DNA from: Methylomonas koyamae
GTDB lineage: Bacteria; Pseudomonadota; Gammaproteobacteria; Methylococcales; Methylomonadaceae
NCBI RefSeq assembly: GCF_006483455.1
Contig: NZ_PPPU01000031.1
Location: forward strand, 1 to 57,371
Reading direction: 5' to 3'
DNA: 57,371 nucleotides
In this document: piece after piece, positions 1 through 8,239 of the stretch
Layout: the number at the start of each line of letters is the position of its first letter
Numbering within the stretch: the first letter of the stretch is position 1
Program-made: the position numbers and the translations under genes
The notes under the pieces: model-generated
What the model was told of the DNA's origin: nothing
Database searches by the model: none
Seen by the model: the letters and a program-made list of their open reading frames with translations, nothing else

Positions 1-2
1 GT

Positions 3-230
3 GAATCGATTGCAGCATGCACCGCCGGCACCGAGGCCGTCAAGTTGGGGCGAGAACTGCTGAGCCTTGCTCTCGATATCATTCGACCGGACAGCCACTC
101 AGCGGGTGCGGCGGCAAACGCCAATTCGGCTCCGGCATCAGCCGAGTTGTTGTCGGGCTGCGACAAAGCGACAATGCCAACGCCTTTCCGATGCGGGGTT
201 CAGTGCGGACAGACGCGATTTGGCGTATAA
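3..230 (+). CDS. possible 3' end of an unidentified gene, cut by the window edge
   Basis: A frame open from the first bases runs to a TAA at 228-230 and gives about 75 residues. It starts with an alpha-helical-looking stretch containing GTEAVKLGRELLSLALDI, followed by an Ala/Ser-rich linker and a Cys-containing tail. Codon third positions are GC-rich in the first part, as expected for coding sequence here. I do not recognise a family, and the last 30 residues look less protein-like. It may be the C-terminus of a gene that starts outside the window, or a chance open frame. Confidence 0.3.
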   Translation, partial: ESIAACTAGTEAVKLGRELLSLALDIIRPDSHSAGAAANANSAPASAELLSGCDKATMPTPFRCGVQCGQTRFGV

Positions 231-386
231 ACACCCAATCGGCGGTTCCAGGATGACCGCCCAATTCGACATTCGCATTATGCCGGATATGGCGTAGTGC
301 TAATCTACCGTTCCCGATTCCTAAGCCGCGCCGGTGGCTCGATTCGGGTGGAATATTAATCCGGCAGCGATGCAGAGGCATTAGGT
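231..386. other. intergenic leader upstream of the sialidase-like gene
   Basis: This stretch separates the possible partial gene from the start of the secreted propeller protein at 387. I see no convincing promoter, hairpin terminator or RNA gene in it. Confidence 0.4.
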
Positions 387-1610
387 ATGAACATATTCAA
401 GCGGGCGGAAACAACCCGATTTGCAGTCCTGGTTTTGCTGGCGAGCGCTAGTTCCGCGGCCCTCGCCGACCGGCCGATGCCGTGGCGGGAACTGACCGTG
501 CCGGCGGCCGATAATAGCCAACAACACCATCTGGAAAAAACCGCGGCCGGGGAACTGATCCTGAGTTGGGTCGAAGTCGACGGCCGGGCCAGCACCGCCA
601 AATTTGCGGTGCTGGAAAAATCCGGCTGGAGCCTGCCGTTAACGGTAACCCGCGAGGACGGCAAACTGGCCGATCCGCCGGTGGTGCTGGGTTTGAGCGA
701 CGGCAGTCTGGCCGCGGCCTGGATGCCGTATCCGAAGGAGTCGGCGGACCGCTACGCTGCGGATATTTACCTGGCGCGCTCGATCGACGGCGGCCTGAGC
801 TGGAGCGCGCCGCTGAAACCCTACGGCGAGGCGGCACGGATCTACGACGCGCAAATGTCGCTGGCGGCTCTGCCGGGCGCGCGTCTGGCGTTGGTCTGGA
901 CCGATATGCGCTTCGCCAGCCACGCTCCGGACGCCGATAAAAAAGCCAACCGTTACCAGTTGATGTCGACGGTGGTCGCCAAAGAGTGGCAGGCCAGCCC
1001 CGAGCGGATTCTGGACAACGACGTTTGTTCCTGCTGCCGCAGCTACACCGCGGCACTGGGCGAACGCTTGCTAACGGTGTACCGCGACCATGCCGCCGGC
1101 GAAATCCGCGATATCAGCGCAGTGCGCTGGCAACCGGCTAACGCAACGCCGCAAATCGGCGGCGTCCACGCCGACGGCTGGGTGATCGGCGGTTGCCCGA
1201 GCAACGGGCCGTCGGTCGATCTGGCGCCGACCAATGCGGTGGTGGCCTGGTTCAGCGCCGCCGACGGCAAGGGCCGAGTCAAGGCGGCGTTCTCGCACGA
1301 CGGCGGCGAAACGTTCCGGGCGCCTATCGAATTGGATGCCGACGCCAGCGGTTACGCCAACGCCGTGTTGCTGGAAGACGGTTCGGCACTGGTCAGTTGG
1401 CGCGGCCGGCAGGGGCCGGACGACGAGTTACGCGTCGCCAGGCTCGGCGAGGACGGTAAAATCAGCCGGCGCACCACGCTCTACCGCGGCGGCTTTCCGA
1501 AATGGCCCAGCAAGTATCTGGCGACGCAAGTAATCGGCAACCAAGCCTACGTGGCCTGGACCGATCCGGCTCTGAAGCGGGTACGACTGGCCGTGGTCGA
1601 ATTGAATTGA
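387..1610 (+). CDS. secreted sialidase-like (BNR) beta-propeller protein with a CSCC motif
   Basis: The 407-residue product has an N-terminal signal peptide ending near residue 27 (hydrophobic core, then ALA before DRP), so it should be periplasmic or secreted. The body holds repeated Asp-box-like motifs of the BNR type (for example SIDGGLSW and SHDGGETF), which mark sialidase-like six-bladed propellers. A cysteine cluster C-S-C-C at residues 214-217 sits in the middle of the fold. No sialidase activity can be claimed because the catalytic Arg triad is not evident by eye. The Cys cluster may bind a metal, but this is inference. It appears to be a single-gene unit. Confidence 0.75.
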   Translation: MNIFKRAETTRFAVLVLLASASSAALADRPMPWRELTVPAADNSQQHHLEKTAAGELILSWVEVDGRASTAKFAVLEKSGWSLPLTVTREDGKLADPPVVLGLSDGSLAAAWMPYPKESADRYAADIYLARSIDGGLSWSAPLKPYGEAARIYDAQMSLAALPGARLALVWTDMRFASHAPDADKKANRYQLMSTVVAKEWQASPERILDNDVCSCCRSYTAALGERLLTVYRDHAAGEIRDISAVRWQPANATPQIGGVHADGWVIGGCPSNGPSVDLAPTNAVVAWFSAADGKGRVKAAFSHDGGETFRAPIELDADASGYANAVLLEDGSALVSWRGRQGPDDELRVARLGEDGKISRRTTLYRGGFPKWPSKYLATQVIGNQAYVAWTDPALKRVRLAVVELN

Positions 1611-1680
1611 GCCGGCACCGGTTTCCACTCGCGGCTAAAGCCTAAGTTGCCGGCAGCTCCGAGGCTACGCTTCGGCTAAA

Positions 1681-2037
1681 TCACGACCCCGGCAAACCGT
1701 CCAATTCGATCAACGGCCGGACCTCTACAGTGCCCTTGCGCGCCATCGGGATGCGTTCCGCCGCGGCCAGCGCTTGATCCAGGTCCGGCACGTCGATCAG
1801 GTAATAGCCGCCGAGTTGCTCGCGAGTTTCGGCAAACGGACCGTCCGTGATCAGAAGCTTGCCGTCCCGCACCCGGACGCTGGTCGCCAGCGCGGTCGGT
1901 TGCAATGGGCTGGCGGCGACGAATTGGCCTTTGGCCGCCAAATCCTGCGCCAGTTGGCGCGATTCGTCGTAACAGGCTTGGCGTTCGGCTTCGGCCAGGT
2001 TTTGTTCTTCAAAATAGATCAATAGCAGATATTTCAA
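1681..2037 (-). CDS. YCII-family small protein
   Basis: The 118-residue protein begins MKYLLLIYFEE and carries DGPFAETREQLGGYYLIDV, the core of the YCII/DGPF ferredoxin-like fold. Family members are small stand-alone proteins of uncertain function, often encoded beside ECF sigma factors or VOC proteins. It is the last gene of a four-gene minus-strand operon. Its ATG overlaps the stop of the SRPBCC gene by four bases (ATGA), which implies translational coupling. No sigma factor gene is present in the cluster here. Confidence 0.85.
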   Translation of the reverse strand: MKYLLLIYFEEQNLAEAERQACYDESRQLAQDLAAKGQFVAASPLQPTALATSVRVRDGKLLITDGPFAETREQLGGYYLIDVPDLDQALAAAERIPMARKGTVEVRPLIELDGLPGS

Positions 2038-2549
2038 GTTACCTCCTCCGCTTGGCGATTCTTCAGATAAGCCAGCATTTGCTCCAGCGCCTTGCCCCAG
2101 CCTGCCTCGAAGCCCAGCGCCGCGTGTTGCTCGCGGCCGGCGGGGTCGGCGTGCAGTACGGTGGCTCGATACAACGTGCCTTGCGGGTGGTCGCTCAACT
2201 CGATGATACCGGTCATCGCAAAATCGCCGCAGGCTGCGGCATTACCGGAGCCGAACGGTTTGGGCCGGAAGCCGGGCAGCAGCGTATTGGTCCAGACCAA
2301 ACGCCGGTGTTCGACGATTTCCAGGTAGCAGCCGGCATGCGGAAACTCGGCACCTTCCGGCGAGCGCATCGTGGTCAAAAAGGCGCCGCCGGGTTTCAAG
2401 TCGATTTCGCAGGCTACGGTCTGCCAAGGCAGCGGGCAAAACCACGGCATCAGGTGTTCCGGCACGGTCCAGGCCTGCCAGATTTGTGCTCTGGGCAGGT
2501 CGACGCTACGTTCGAATACCAGGTCGAGTTGCGGGTCGAATAAGGTCAT
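2034..2549 (-). CDS. SRPBCC / AHSA1-family protein
   Basis: The 171-residue protein starting MTLFDPQLDLVFERSV has the START-like helix-grip pattern of the Aha1/SRPBCC group: RAQIWQAWTVPEHLMPWF near the N-terminus, then KPGGAFLTTM and a C-terminal helix with GWGKALEQMLAYL. Such proteins bind hydrophobic ligands in a central cavity, but the ligand is unknown. I chose the ATG at 2549 because it follows a GGAG ribosome site and overlaps the upstream VOC stop by four bases. A longer upstream reading would run deep into the VOC gene. Confidence 0.85.
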   Translation of the reverse strand: MTLFDPQLDLVFERSVDLPRAQIWQAWTVPEHLMPWFCPLPWQTVACEIDLKPGGAFLTTMRSPEGAEFPHAGCYLEIVEHRRLVWTNTLLPGFRPKPFGSGNAAACGDFAMTGIIELSDHPQGTLYRATVLHADPAGREQHAALGFEAGWGKALEQMLAYLKNRQAEEVT

Positions 2550-3040
2550 TTGCTGTCTCCTAAAAAAAGCCAGGCCGCGGCGGCCTGTTCCAACGCGGCG
2601 ATATCGATCTTGCGCATTTGCAGCATCGCTTGCATCACCCGCCCGGCCTTGGCCGGATCGGGATCGCCGAGCAAGCGGCCGAGCGCGGTCGGTACGATTT
2701 GCCAAGGTACGCCGAAGCGGTCGGCCAGCCAGCCGCATTGGTTGGGTTGGCCGCCCTCGGACAGTTTGTCCCAGTAGTAGTCGACTTCGTCCTGGGTTTC
2801 GCAATTGACGACAAACGATACCGCTTGATTGAAACCGAATGCCGGGCCGCCGTTCAACGCGACGAATTCCTGGCCGTTCAGGACAAAGCCGGCGGTCATC
2901 AGCGTGCCTTCCGGCAATGGCGCGCCGGCCGGGTAACGGCTGAGGTTCAGGACTTTGCCGTCCTTGAATACCGACAGGTAGAAATTCATGGCCGGTTCGG
3001 CCTGGTCGTCAAACCAGAGACACGGGGTAATCGTTGCCAT
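2546..3040 (-). CDS. VOC-superfamily protein, PhnB / 3-dmu-9_3-mt type
   Basis: The 164-residue product (MATITPCLWFDDQAEPAMNFYLSVF) matches the PhnB-like branch of the vicinal-oxygen-chelate fold. Visible hallmarks are the FYLSVF helix, the central LNGGPAF strand and the C-terminal GVPWQIVPTALGRLLGDPDPAKAGRVMQAML type tail typical of this branch. The reaction is unknown. The start at 3040 is preceded by GAGG at a spacing of six bases. It lies seven bases after the first VOC gene and overlaps the SRPBCC gene, so the three are co-transcribed. Confidence 0.85.
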   Translation of the reverse strand: MATITPCLWFDDQAEPAMNFYLSVFKDGKVLNLSRYPAGAPLPEGTLMTAGFVLNGQEFVALNGGPAFGFNQAVSFVVNCETQDEVDYYWDKLSEGGQPNQCGWLADRFGVPWQIVPTALGRLLGDPDPAKAGRVMQAMLQMRKIDIAALEQAAAAWLFLGDSK

Positions 3041-3047
3041 GGTTGCC

Positions 3048-3530
3048 TCAAGCGCAATCGCCGCCGGCGGCGAGCAACTCATCCATCTTCGCTTGAAATT
3101 CGCTGCCGTCGACATCGGCGACGTGGGTCGCCAACATCCATTGGTGGCCGAACGGGTCGCTAACCACCGCCATCCGGTCGCCCCAGAATTGATCGGCTGG
3201 TTCCATTACCGGCGTGGCGCCGGCCGCCACGGCCTGGGCAAATCCGGCATCGACGTCGTTGAGATACATGTGCAGTTTGACCGGGGTACCGCCCAACTTG
3301 TGCGGCGAGGCCGAGCCGGCATTCGGGTATTCGTCGGAAATCATGAAATGCGATACGCCGATGGTGAATTCGGCATGGCCGATTTTGTCGCCGGGCATAA
3401 GCAGGCGCATGATTTCGACGGCGCCGAACGCCTGCTGGTAAAACGCCAATGCGGCGGCGGCATCGTCGACGGTCAGATAAGGTGTGACGCTTTGGTAGCC
3501 TTCGGGGATCGGTTTGATGGGTGAGTTCAT
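3048..3530 (-). CDS. VOC-superfamily (glyoxalase/bleomycin-resistance-like) protein
   Basis: The 160-residue protein reads YQSVTPYLTVDDAAAALAFYQQAFGA near the start, the standard first beta-alpha module of VOC proteins, and DRMAVVSDPFGHQWMLATH in the second half. The family includes metal-dependent isomerases, dioxygenases and drug-binding proteins; the substrate here cannot be named. GGAGCAAACG before the ATG at 3530 is a good ribosome site. This is the first gene of the four-gene minus-strand operon ending at 1681. Confidence 0.85.
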   Translation of the reverse strand: MNSPIKPIPEGYQSVTPYLTVDDAAAALAFYQQAFGAVEIMRLLMPGDKIGHAEFTIGVSHFMISDEYPNAGSASPHKLGGTPVKLHMYLNDVDAGFAQAVAAGATPVMEPADQFWGDRMAVVSDPFGHQWMLATHVADVDGSEFQAKMDELLAAGGDCA

Positions 3531-3921
3531 CGTTTGCTCCTGTGTCGTAAATGAAAGGGTTCGCCAGCTAGTCGAACGGCAAACCCGGAAATCGACAAAC
3601 ACCAACGATATTTTTCCTCCTGGGGTTCCGTCCGGCCCAATGCCCGCCGCCCAAGCCAATCCGGGCCGGTTAGTCCAGACCGCCGTCCTGTCAATCAAGC
3701 TCGCAGTCATTCCGCCCATTTAATCCGTTTGCCATAACAAAGACTCCGTTGCGCATAAAACCGGGCGCGGTTAAACCGATACCATACGCACCGGCCCAGC
3801 CAGCAAATATTGCCTGATAACACAATGACTTAGTTGATCATGTACTGCGTTTGGCGATGCGGCGGGCCGAGCCGGTTTTTTATTTCGGACATAACTACAA
3901 CTCACGCGACAAGGACACCTT
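3531..3921. other. divergent intergenic region between the VOC operon and the amidohydrolase
   Basis: No gene is visible in this 391-base gap. It contains an imperfect hairpin at 3557-3586 (GGGTTCGCC pairing with GGCAAACCC across one mismatch and a 12-base loop) in the leader of the minus-strand operon. Promoters for both directions must lie here, but I could not pick convincing -35/-10 pairs. Confidence 0.4.
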
Positions 3922-5202
3922 ATGCCACGCCCCCAAAGATCGTTTACCTTGAATACCCTGGCTTTGGCCGTATTGGCCGCCTCCTGCCCGAGCTTCGCCG
4001 CCACCGCTCCGGTATCCTGCAAATTAATCAGCGCTGCCCGTCTGTTCGACGGCAACGAAGTGCAATTCAACAAAAGCGTGCTGGTGGTCGGCGACAAAGT
4101 AAAGGCTGTCGGCGATTACGCCAGCCTGAGCGGCCAATGCGCGACCCGTTACAACCTGGGCGACGCGACGATTCTGCCGGGCTTCATCGAGTCGCACGCC
4201 CACGTCACGTTTCAGAACGTCAGCAAGGACAAAATCCTCGAGCACGGCATTACCACCGTGCAGGATACCGGCGGCCCGTTGCTGCCTCCCCAAGGCGGCA
4301 ACGGCAGCCTGCGCCTGCTGAGCACCGGGCCGATTCTGCAAGCGCAGGGCGGTTATCCGCTGAATGTGTTCACCCCGGACGATACCGGCGGCGGTTACGA
4401 CAAGGTTGGTTTGGCCATCGCCGCCAATGCCACGGAAAGCCAAGTCAGAGCCATCGTGCAAAATCTGGTGGCCGGCGGCGCCTCGGCGATCAAGATCGCA
4501 TTGGAGCCGGGCGGCGAAGCCGGTGCGCCGTGGATGATGTCGCACGGCCACGGCGAGGTGCCGGCCGCACCCTGGCCGGTATTGTCGCAGCAGCAAGTGG
4601 CCTGGATCGTCAGCGAAGCGCATAACCACGGCAAGCGGGTACTGGCTCACGTCGGCGAAAACAGCGGTTTCGAGCTTGCCTACGCGGCCGGCGTCGACAT
4701 GTTGGCTCATATGCCGTGTTCTGCGCTCAACGCCGAATTGCTGCATTCCGCGGTACACGACGGCATGGAATTCATGACCACGATCGATACCTTGGCCTCG
4801 TGCGGCGCCGGCCTCTACCAAAACGCCCATACGGTGGGCCACGTGTACCAGGAACATGCCGGCGAAGGCTTGGCCTTCCCGCTGGTTTACGGCTCCGAAA
4901 TCGCCCACGACAACGTGCCGTGGGGCATCAACGGCGAGGAATTGCATCTGATGTTGCACATGGGCAGCGGCGATTCGATCGATTTCAGCGACGTACTGAA
5001 CGTATTGCGCTCGGCCACCTCGGCCGCCGCCGCGCGTTTGGCCACCGGCATTCCCGGACTCGGCACGCTGTCGACCAACGCCCCGGCCGATTTGATTGCG
5101 GTCAAGGGCAATGCGCTGGAGCGCTTCAAACTGCTGGAATACCCGGATCTGGTCATGTCCGGCGGCAAACTGGTGGTGAATAAATTCTCGCCGACCCGCT
5201 AA
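3922..5202 (+). CDS. exported amidohydrolase-family protein
   Basis: The 426-residue product has a signal peptide (cleavage likely after SFA near residue 26). The metallo-dependent hydrolase fold shows ATILPGFIESHAHV, the HxH metal motif at about residues 92-94. Later motifs include AIKIALEPGG, VLAHVGENSG and a terminal NAPADLIAVKG that closes the composite beta-sandwich. The closest visible group is the imidazolonepropionase/prolidase-like amidohydrolases, many of which are periplasmic and hydrolyse cyclic amides or dipeptides. The substrate is unknown. AAGGAC precedes the ATG. It appears to be monocistronic. Confidence 0.8.
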   Translation: MPRPQRSFTLNTLALAVLAASCPSFAATAPVSCKLISAARLFDGNEVQFNKSVLVVGDKVKAVGDYASLSGQCATRYNLGDATILPGFIESHAHVTFQNVSKDKILEHGITTVQDTGGPLLPPQGGNGSLRLLSTGPILQAQGGYPLNVFTPDDTGGGYDKVGLAIAANATESQVRAIVQNLVAGGASAIKIALEPGGEAGAPWMMSHGHGEVPAAPWPVLSQQQVAWIVSEAHNHGKRVLAHVGENSGFELAYAAGVDMLAHMPCSALNAELLHSAVHDGMEFMTTIDTLASCGAGLYQNAHTVGHVYQEHAGEGLAFPLVYGSEIAHDNVPWGINGEELHLMLHMGSGDSIDFSDVLNVLRSATSAAAARLATGIPGLGTLSTNAPADLIAVKGNALERFKLLEYPDLVMSGGKLVVNKFSPTR

Positions 5203-5296
5203 CCGTCGCGCTAGCGACTACCCGTCGGCGCAGCGCCATCGCGGCGGCGGGTATGTACCGGTTTCCATTCTTTAATCGCTTTTATCCGATACGGCC

Positions 5297-5899
5297 ATGA
5301 AAAAACTTCATCTCGCATTATTTTGTTTCGCTTTATCCATTCTGAAGGTCGGCAACGCCGATGCCGCCATTTTGAGTTTCGACGACGTGACCGCCGATGC
5401 GGAAGCAGCGATCGCCGACGGCTACGCCGGGTTGAATTGGTCCAATTTCTGGGTGCAGAACCCGCAATTGGCCCAGGTCGCGGATTTCGATTCCGGCTTT
5501 TACCACGGCGTGGTATCGGCGGACTATTCGGCCTTCAACGCCGACGGCGGCCCGGCCAGTATTCGCTCGAACAGCTTGTTCGATTTCCGCTCTGCATATT
5601 TCGCTGCCGCTTCGCGCTGGGGCATGCAGATCACTGCCAGCGGTTACCGGAACGGCGACCTGCTTTACCAACAGCAATTGCTGGTCAACACCGACGCCGC
5701 ACAGTTGTTCAACCTGAACTTTGCCGGCATCGATACTTTGGAGTTCGTTGCCAGCGGCGGCGAGGACTATCTCGGCGCCGGTTTCCATTTCACGCTGGAC
5801 AACGCAGACATCGCGGCACCGGTGCCGTTACCGGCGGCAGTGTGGCTGTTCGGTGCCGGCTTGGCCGGACTAATGGGTTTGCAGCGACGTAGCGCATAG
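5297..5899 (+). CDS. VPLPA/PEP-CTERM-type secreted protein
   Basis: The 200-residue protein has a signal peptide (core LALFCFALSIL, cleavage near NADA), a beta-rich body, and a C-terminal sorting signal. The signal reads VPLPAAVWLFGAGLAGLMGL followed by a basic tail (QRRSA), the variant of the PEP-CTERM tail recognised by exosortase-type proteases before surface delivery. The body (DFRSAYFAAASRWGMQITASGYR) resembles other small PEP-CTERM proteins that carry a carbohydrate-binding-like beta fold, but its role is unknown. It is followed at once by a strong terminator, so it is a single unit. Confidence 0.82.
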   Translation: MKKLHLALFCFALSILKVGNADAAILSFDDVTADAEAAIADGYAGLNWSNFWVQNPQLAQVADFDSGFYHGVVSADYSAFNADGGPASIRSNSLFDFRSAYFAAASRWGMQITASGYRNGDLLYQQQLLVNTDAAQLFNLNFAGIDTLEFVASGGEDYLGAGFHFTLDNADIAAPVPLPAAVWLFGAGLAGLMGLQRRSA

Positions 5900-5924
5900 A
5901 TTGCTGACGATTCCGTACAAACTG

Positions 5925-5948
5925 AAACCGCCTGCGGGCGGTTTTTTT
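5925..5948 (+). terminator. intrinsic terminator of the PEP-CTERM gene
   Basis: AAACCGCC pairs perfectly with GGCGGTTT around a TGCG loop, and the stem runs into seven T residues. It lies 26 bases after the stop of the preceding gene. Confidence 0.9.
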
Positions 5949-6066
5949 ATGCGGCTTGCTGGCGTTGGGGCCGGCAATTCGGCGCCTCGACCTTGACAAT
6001 TGGGCCGGTTACGGCCACTTTTCGCTAGCGCAGTTCGATAAATTGCCCGTTCTGAAGGATACCGCC

Positions 6067-6882
6067 ATGCCGGCCGCACCCATTTTCAACCGTTACTTCG
6101 TTTATGGCGCCAGCGACCGGGGCCGAGTACGCGAGATTAACGAAGACACCATCCTGCTCAGTCCTGAAACCGGGATCTGTTTGCTGGCGGACGGCATGGG
6201 CGGGCATGGCCGCGGCGATATTGCCAGCCAGCAGACCGTCGCCGAGGTCGAGCGTCTGATCGCCCGCCATCTGCCGCCCGTGCCCGCCAGCCGAACGCCG
6301 GCTTGGCTGGGCCGCTGGTTCAAGTCGGCCGAACCGTCCGATCCCCATCTGCCGGCGCGGCAACTCGATTTGCTGGCGGACCTGCTCCGCGAAGCCAACC
6401 GTACGCTTTACCGACGCAACTGCGAACGGGGAGCCGCCGACGGTAGCGGTTGCGGCACGACCTTGGTCGGCTGCCGGCTTCTGCCCGACTTAGCGGCGAT
6501 GCAGATATTTCACATCGGCGACAGCCGTTTGTACCTCTGGCGCGGCGATGCGTTACAGGCCTTGACCGCCGACCACTCGTTGCTGCGGCAGTGGCAGGAT
6601 GCCGGCCGAATCGGCGAACCGCCGCCCGGCAACCGCTTATACCAAGCTATCGGCCCCAATCCGGCAATCGAGCCGGAAACCCAAGTGGTTGAGATAGCTC
6701 CCGGCGACGGCTTTTTATTGTGTTCGGACGGTTTGACCGGCATGTTGGGGGACGCTGAAATCGCGGCCTTGCTGGCGGGTCTGAGCCCGGCAAATCTGGA
6801 AGCAAAAACCCTGGCTTTAATTGCCGCCGCCAATGCCGCCGGCGGTAAAGACAATATCTCGGTGATATTGATCTGCCAGTAA
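6067..6882 (+). CDS. PP2C-family serine/threonine protein phosphatase
   Basis: The 271-residue protein carries the metal-binding PP2C motifs in order: REINEDTIL near residue 23, LADGMGGHGRGD at about 41-52, SGCGTTLV, HIGDSRLYLWR, LLCSDGLTGML and the final AAGGKDNISVILI. It should dephosphorylate Ser/Thr residues in the cytoplasm with Mn/Mg. I chose the ATG at 6067, preceded by GAAGGAT, because the conserved fold begins right after it. It converges with an FHA protein seven bases away; FHA domains bind phosphothreonine, so the pair probably belongs to one Ser/Thr signalling circuit. No kinase gene is in the window. Confidence 0.93.
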   Translation: MPAAPIFNRYFVYGASDRGRVREINEDTILLSPETGICLLADGMGGHGRGDIASQQTVAEVERLIARHLPPVPASRTPAWLGRWFKSAEPSDPHLPARQLDLLADLLREANRTLYRRNCERGAADGSGCGTTLVGCRLLPDLAAMQIFHIGDSRLYLWRGDALQALTADHSLLRQWQDAGRIGEPPPGNRLYQAIGPNPAIEPETQVVEIAPGDGFLLCSDGLTGMLGDAEIAALLAGLSPANLEAKTLALIAAANAAGGKDNISVILICQ

Positions 6883-6889
6883 TGCCGTT

Positions 6890-7582
6890 CTATTGCTCGA
6901 CGTATTTCATCAATACTTTTTTCACCAGAATATTGTCGTCGTGAACCAGACGAACTTGCTGGCCGACTTCGCGGCCGTTCAGGCGGATGTGTTTGTCGAC
7001 GACGGGCGTCAGGTAATAGTGGTCGCCGAGGCGGATGATTTCTGCGATCAGTTTCGGCGTAAACCAACCGCCCACCCGCACGTTACACTGCGGGCCTTTG
7101 CCTATCGTGTAGTAATCCTTGTTCAACAACAATTTATTGATATTGCGTGCCTCGCCGTGCATCAGCAAGGCCTGGTTGCCGGGCCGAGCAGCCGCTGCGG
7201 GCTGGCTCGAACCGGTCGCCGGGTTGACCAGCAACGTGCGGTCGAAATCGTCTAATTGGGCGGAGAGGGCCGGGTTCAGGCCTGGCGCCGTGGGTTGGTC
7301 CACAAATTTCAAATCATGCTTGCCGACGGTAACGACGTCGCCGAAACGAAGTTTGTGCCGGCCGGCAATCTTGGTCCCGTTCAAATAAGTGCCGTTGGTG
7401 CTGTTCATGTCCTCCAGCCACCATTCGCCGTCTTGGCGGGAAATCGCCGCATGCACCAGCGATACACCCTTGTTGCCGATATACACCTGGTTATAGGTCG
7501 CCCGGCCGATACTGCAGGCCTGATCGCCGATCTCGACTACGTTTTGCAGCGAGCTGTTGAAATAAATCTCGACAAAACTCAT
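6890..7582 (-). CDS. double FHA-domain protein
   Basis: The 230-residue protein contains a full forkhead-associated domain at about residues 20-90, with IGRATYNQV, LVHAAISRQDGEWWLEDMNS and TNGTYLNG, the phosphothreonine-binding signature. A second, more degenerate FHA-like repeat follows at about 150-225, with YYTIGKGPQCNVRV and HIRLNGREVGQQVRLVHDDNI. An Ala/Pro-rich linker joins them. It starts at the ATG at 7582, which follows GGAG. Proteins of this type act as adaptors in Ser/Thr phosphorylation or type VI secretion regulation; only the former is supported here, by the convergent PP2C gene. Confidence 0.88.
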   Translation of the reverse strand: MSFVEIYFNSSLQNVVEIGDQACSIGRATYNQVYIGNKGVSLVHAAISRQDGEWWLEDMNSTNGTYLNGTKIAGRHKLRFGDVVTVGKHDLKFVDQPTAPGLNPALSAQLDDFDRTLLVNPATGSSQPAAAARPGNQALLMHGEARNINKLLLNKDYYTIGKGPQCNVRVGGWFTPKLIAEIIRLGDHYYLTPVVDKHIRLNGREVGQQVRLVHDDNILVKKVLMKYVEQ

Positions 7583-7921
7583 AGCTCCACCCCCGCGCTG
7601 AAATTGGTCACCCGCACAAGTATTGGCCGGAGCGGTCAAAAAGTCATGAATTAATTCGGTTTGGCTGGCCTGGAAAAGCGCGTCGTCCGAGATTTGGACG
7701 CCGAGAAACCTGAGCGGGCGTACAAATATCGGCCGGCGATTTTACTTTCCTTACCGCCAAGCCTTGCCAAATTCGGCGTGAAATCGTATTAGTCGCGGCA
7801 CAATGGCGCTCGAAAATCGGCAGCGCTATTGAAAAACCGGGATGGCGCCTCCATGTTACCGGGCCGGCCCCCCAGATCGGGCTGATTAGCCTTAAAGATT
7901 CAGACTTAACGGAGAAAATGT
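7583..7921. other. intergenic region between the FHA gene and the zinc-ribbon gene
   Basis: No gene is seen in this 339-base divergent gap. A promoter candidate for the downstream small gene lies at 7764-7792; the rest shows no clear structure. Confidence 0.4.
7764..7792 (+). promoter_or_regulatory. candidate sigma70 promoter upstream of the small zinc-ribbon gene
   Basis: TTGCCA (five of six to TTGACA) and TATTAG (four of six to TATAAT) are separated by exactly 17 bases. It points toward the small gene about 130 bases downstream. This is a pattern match only. Confidence 0.35.
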
Positions 7922-8086
7922 ATGTTGAAGAAATGCCCTCATTGCAACCGTGTCAGCGACACCGACGATTTTTGTACGTTGCATGGTAAGGCTCGGGTCA
8001 CGATGAAACCGGTGATCGATTTCAAATCCACGGCCATTCAAGAGCCTAAGGTACAAAAGACTGCAACGGACCAGGATCTGCTCTAA
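7922..8086 (+). CDS. 54-residue zinc-ribbon-like small protein
   Basis: This short frame encodes MLKKCPHCNRVSDTDD followed by a body ending QDLL. A C-P-H-C knuckle at residues 5-8 and a second C-T-L-H at 18-21 form a plausible zinc ribbon of the CxxC...CxxH kind. GGAGA lies six bases before the ATG, an ideal ribosome site, which argues strongly that it is translated. The C-terminal half is polar and probably unstructured. I recognise no named family. Such one-ribbon proteins may bind nucleic acid or a protein partner. It stands alone between FHA and hemL. Confidence 0.7.
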   Translation: MLKKCPHCNRVSDTDDFCTLHGKARVTMKPVIDFKSTAIQEPKVQKTATDQDLL

Positions 8087-8239
8087 TCCGGCCAAAACCG
8101 ACGGCGGGCGGCTCTTCCGACGGCCATTCGGCCTGGAGCCGCCTGCGATCTCTGATCCCGGCCGCAGAATTCGACCGGCCGCCAGCAACTCCCCCCGCTT
8201 TCTTATCCGCCGCCGATTCCGCTCAGGCGGACTACCGGC

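Noticed and set aside
5203..5296. Riboswitch-like leader in front of the first PEP-CTERM gene, as at 51 kb
   Set aside because: The leader is short and GC-rich, and shows none of the AAAGCC or GACAGCCGGG elements.
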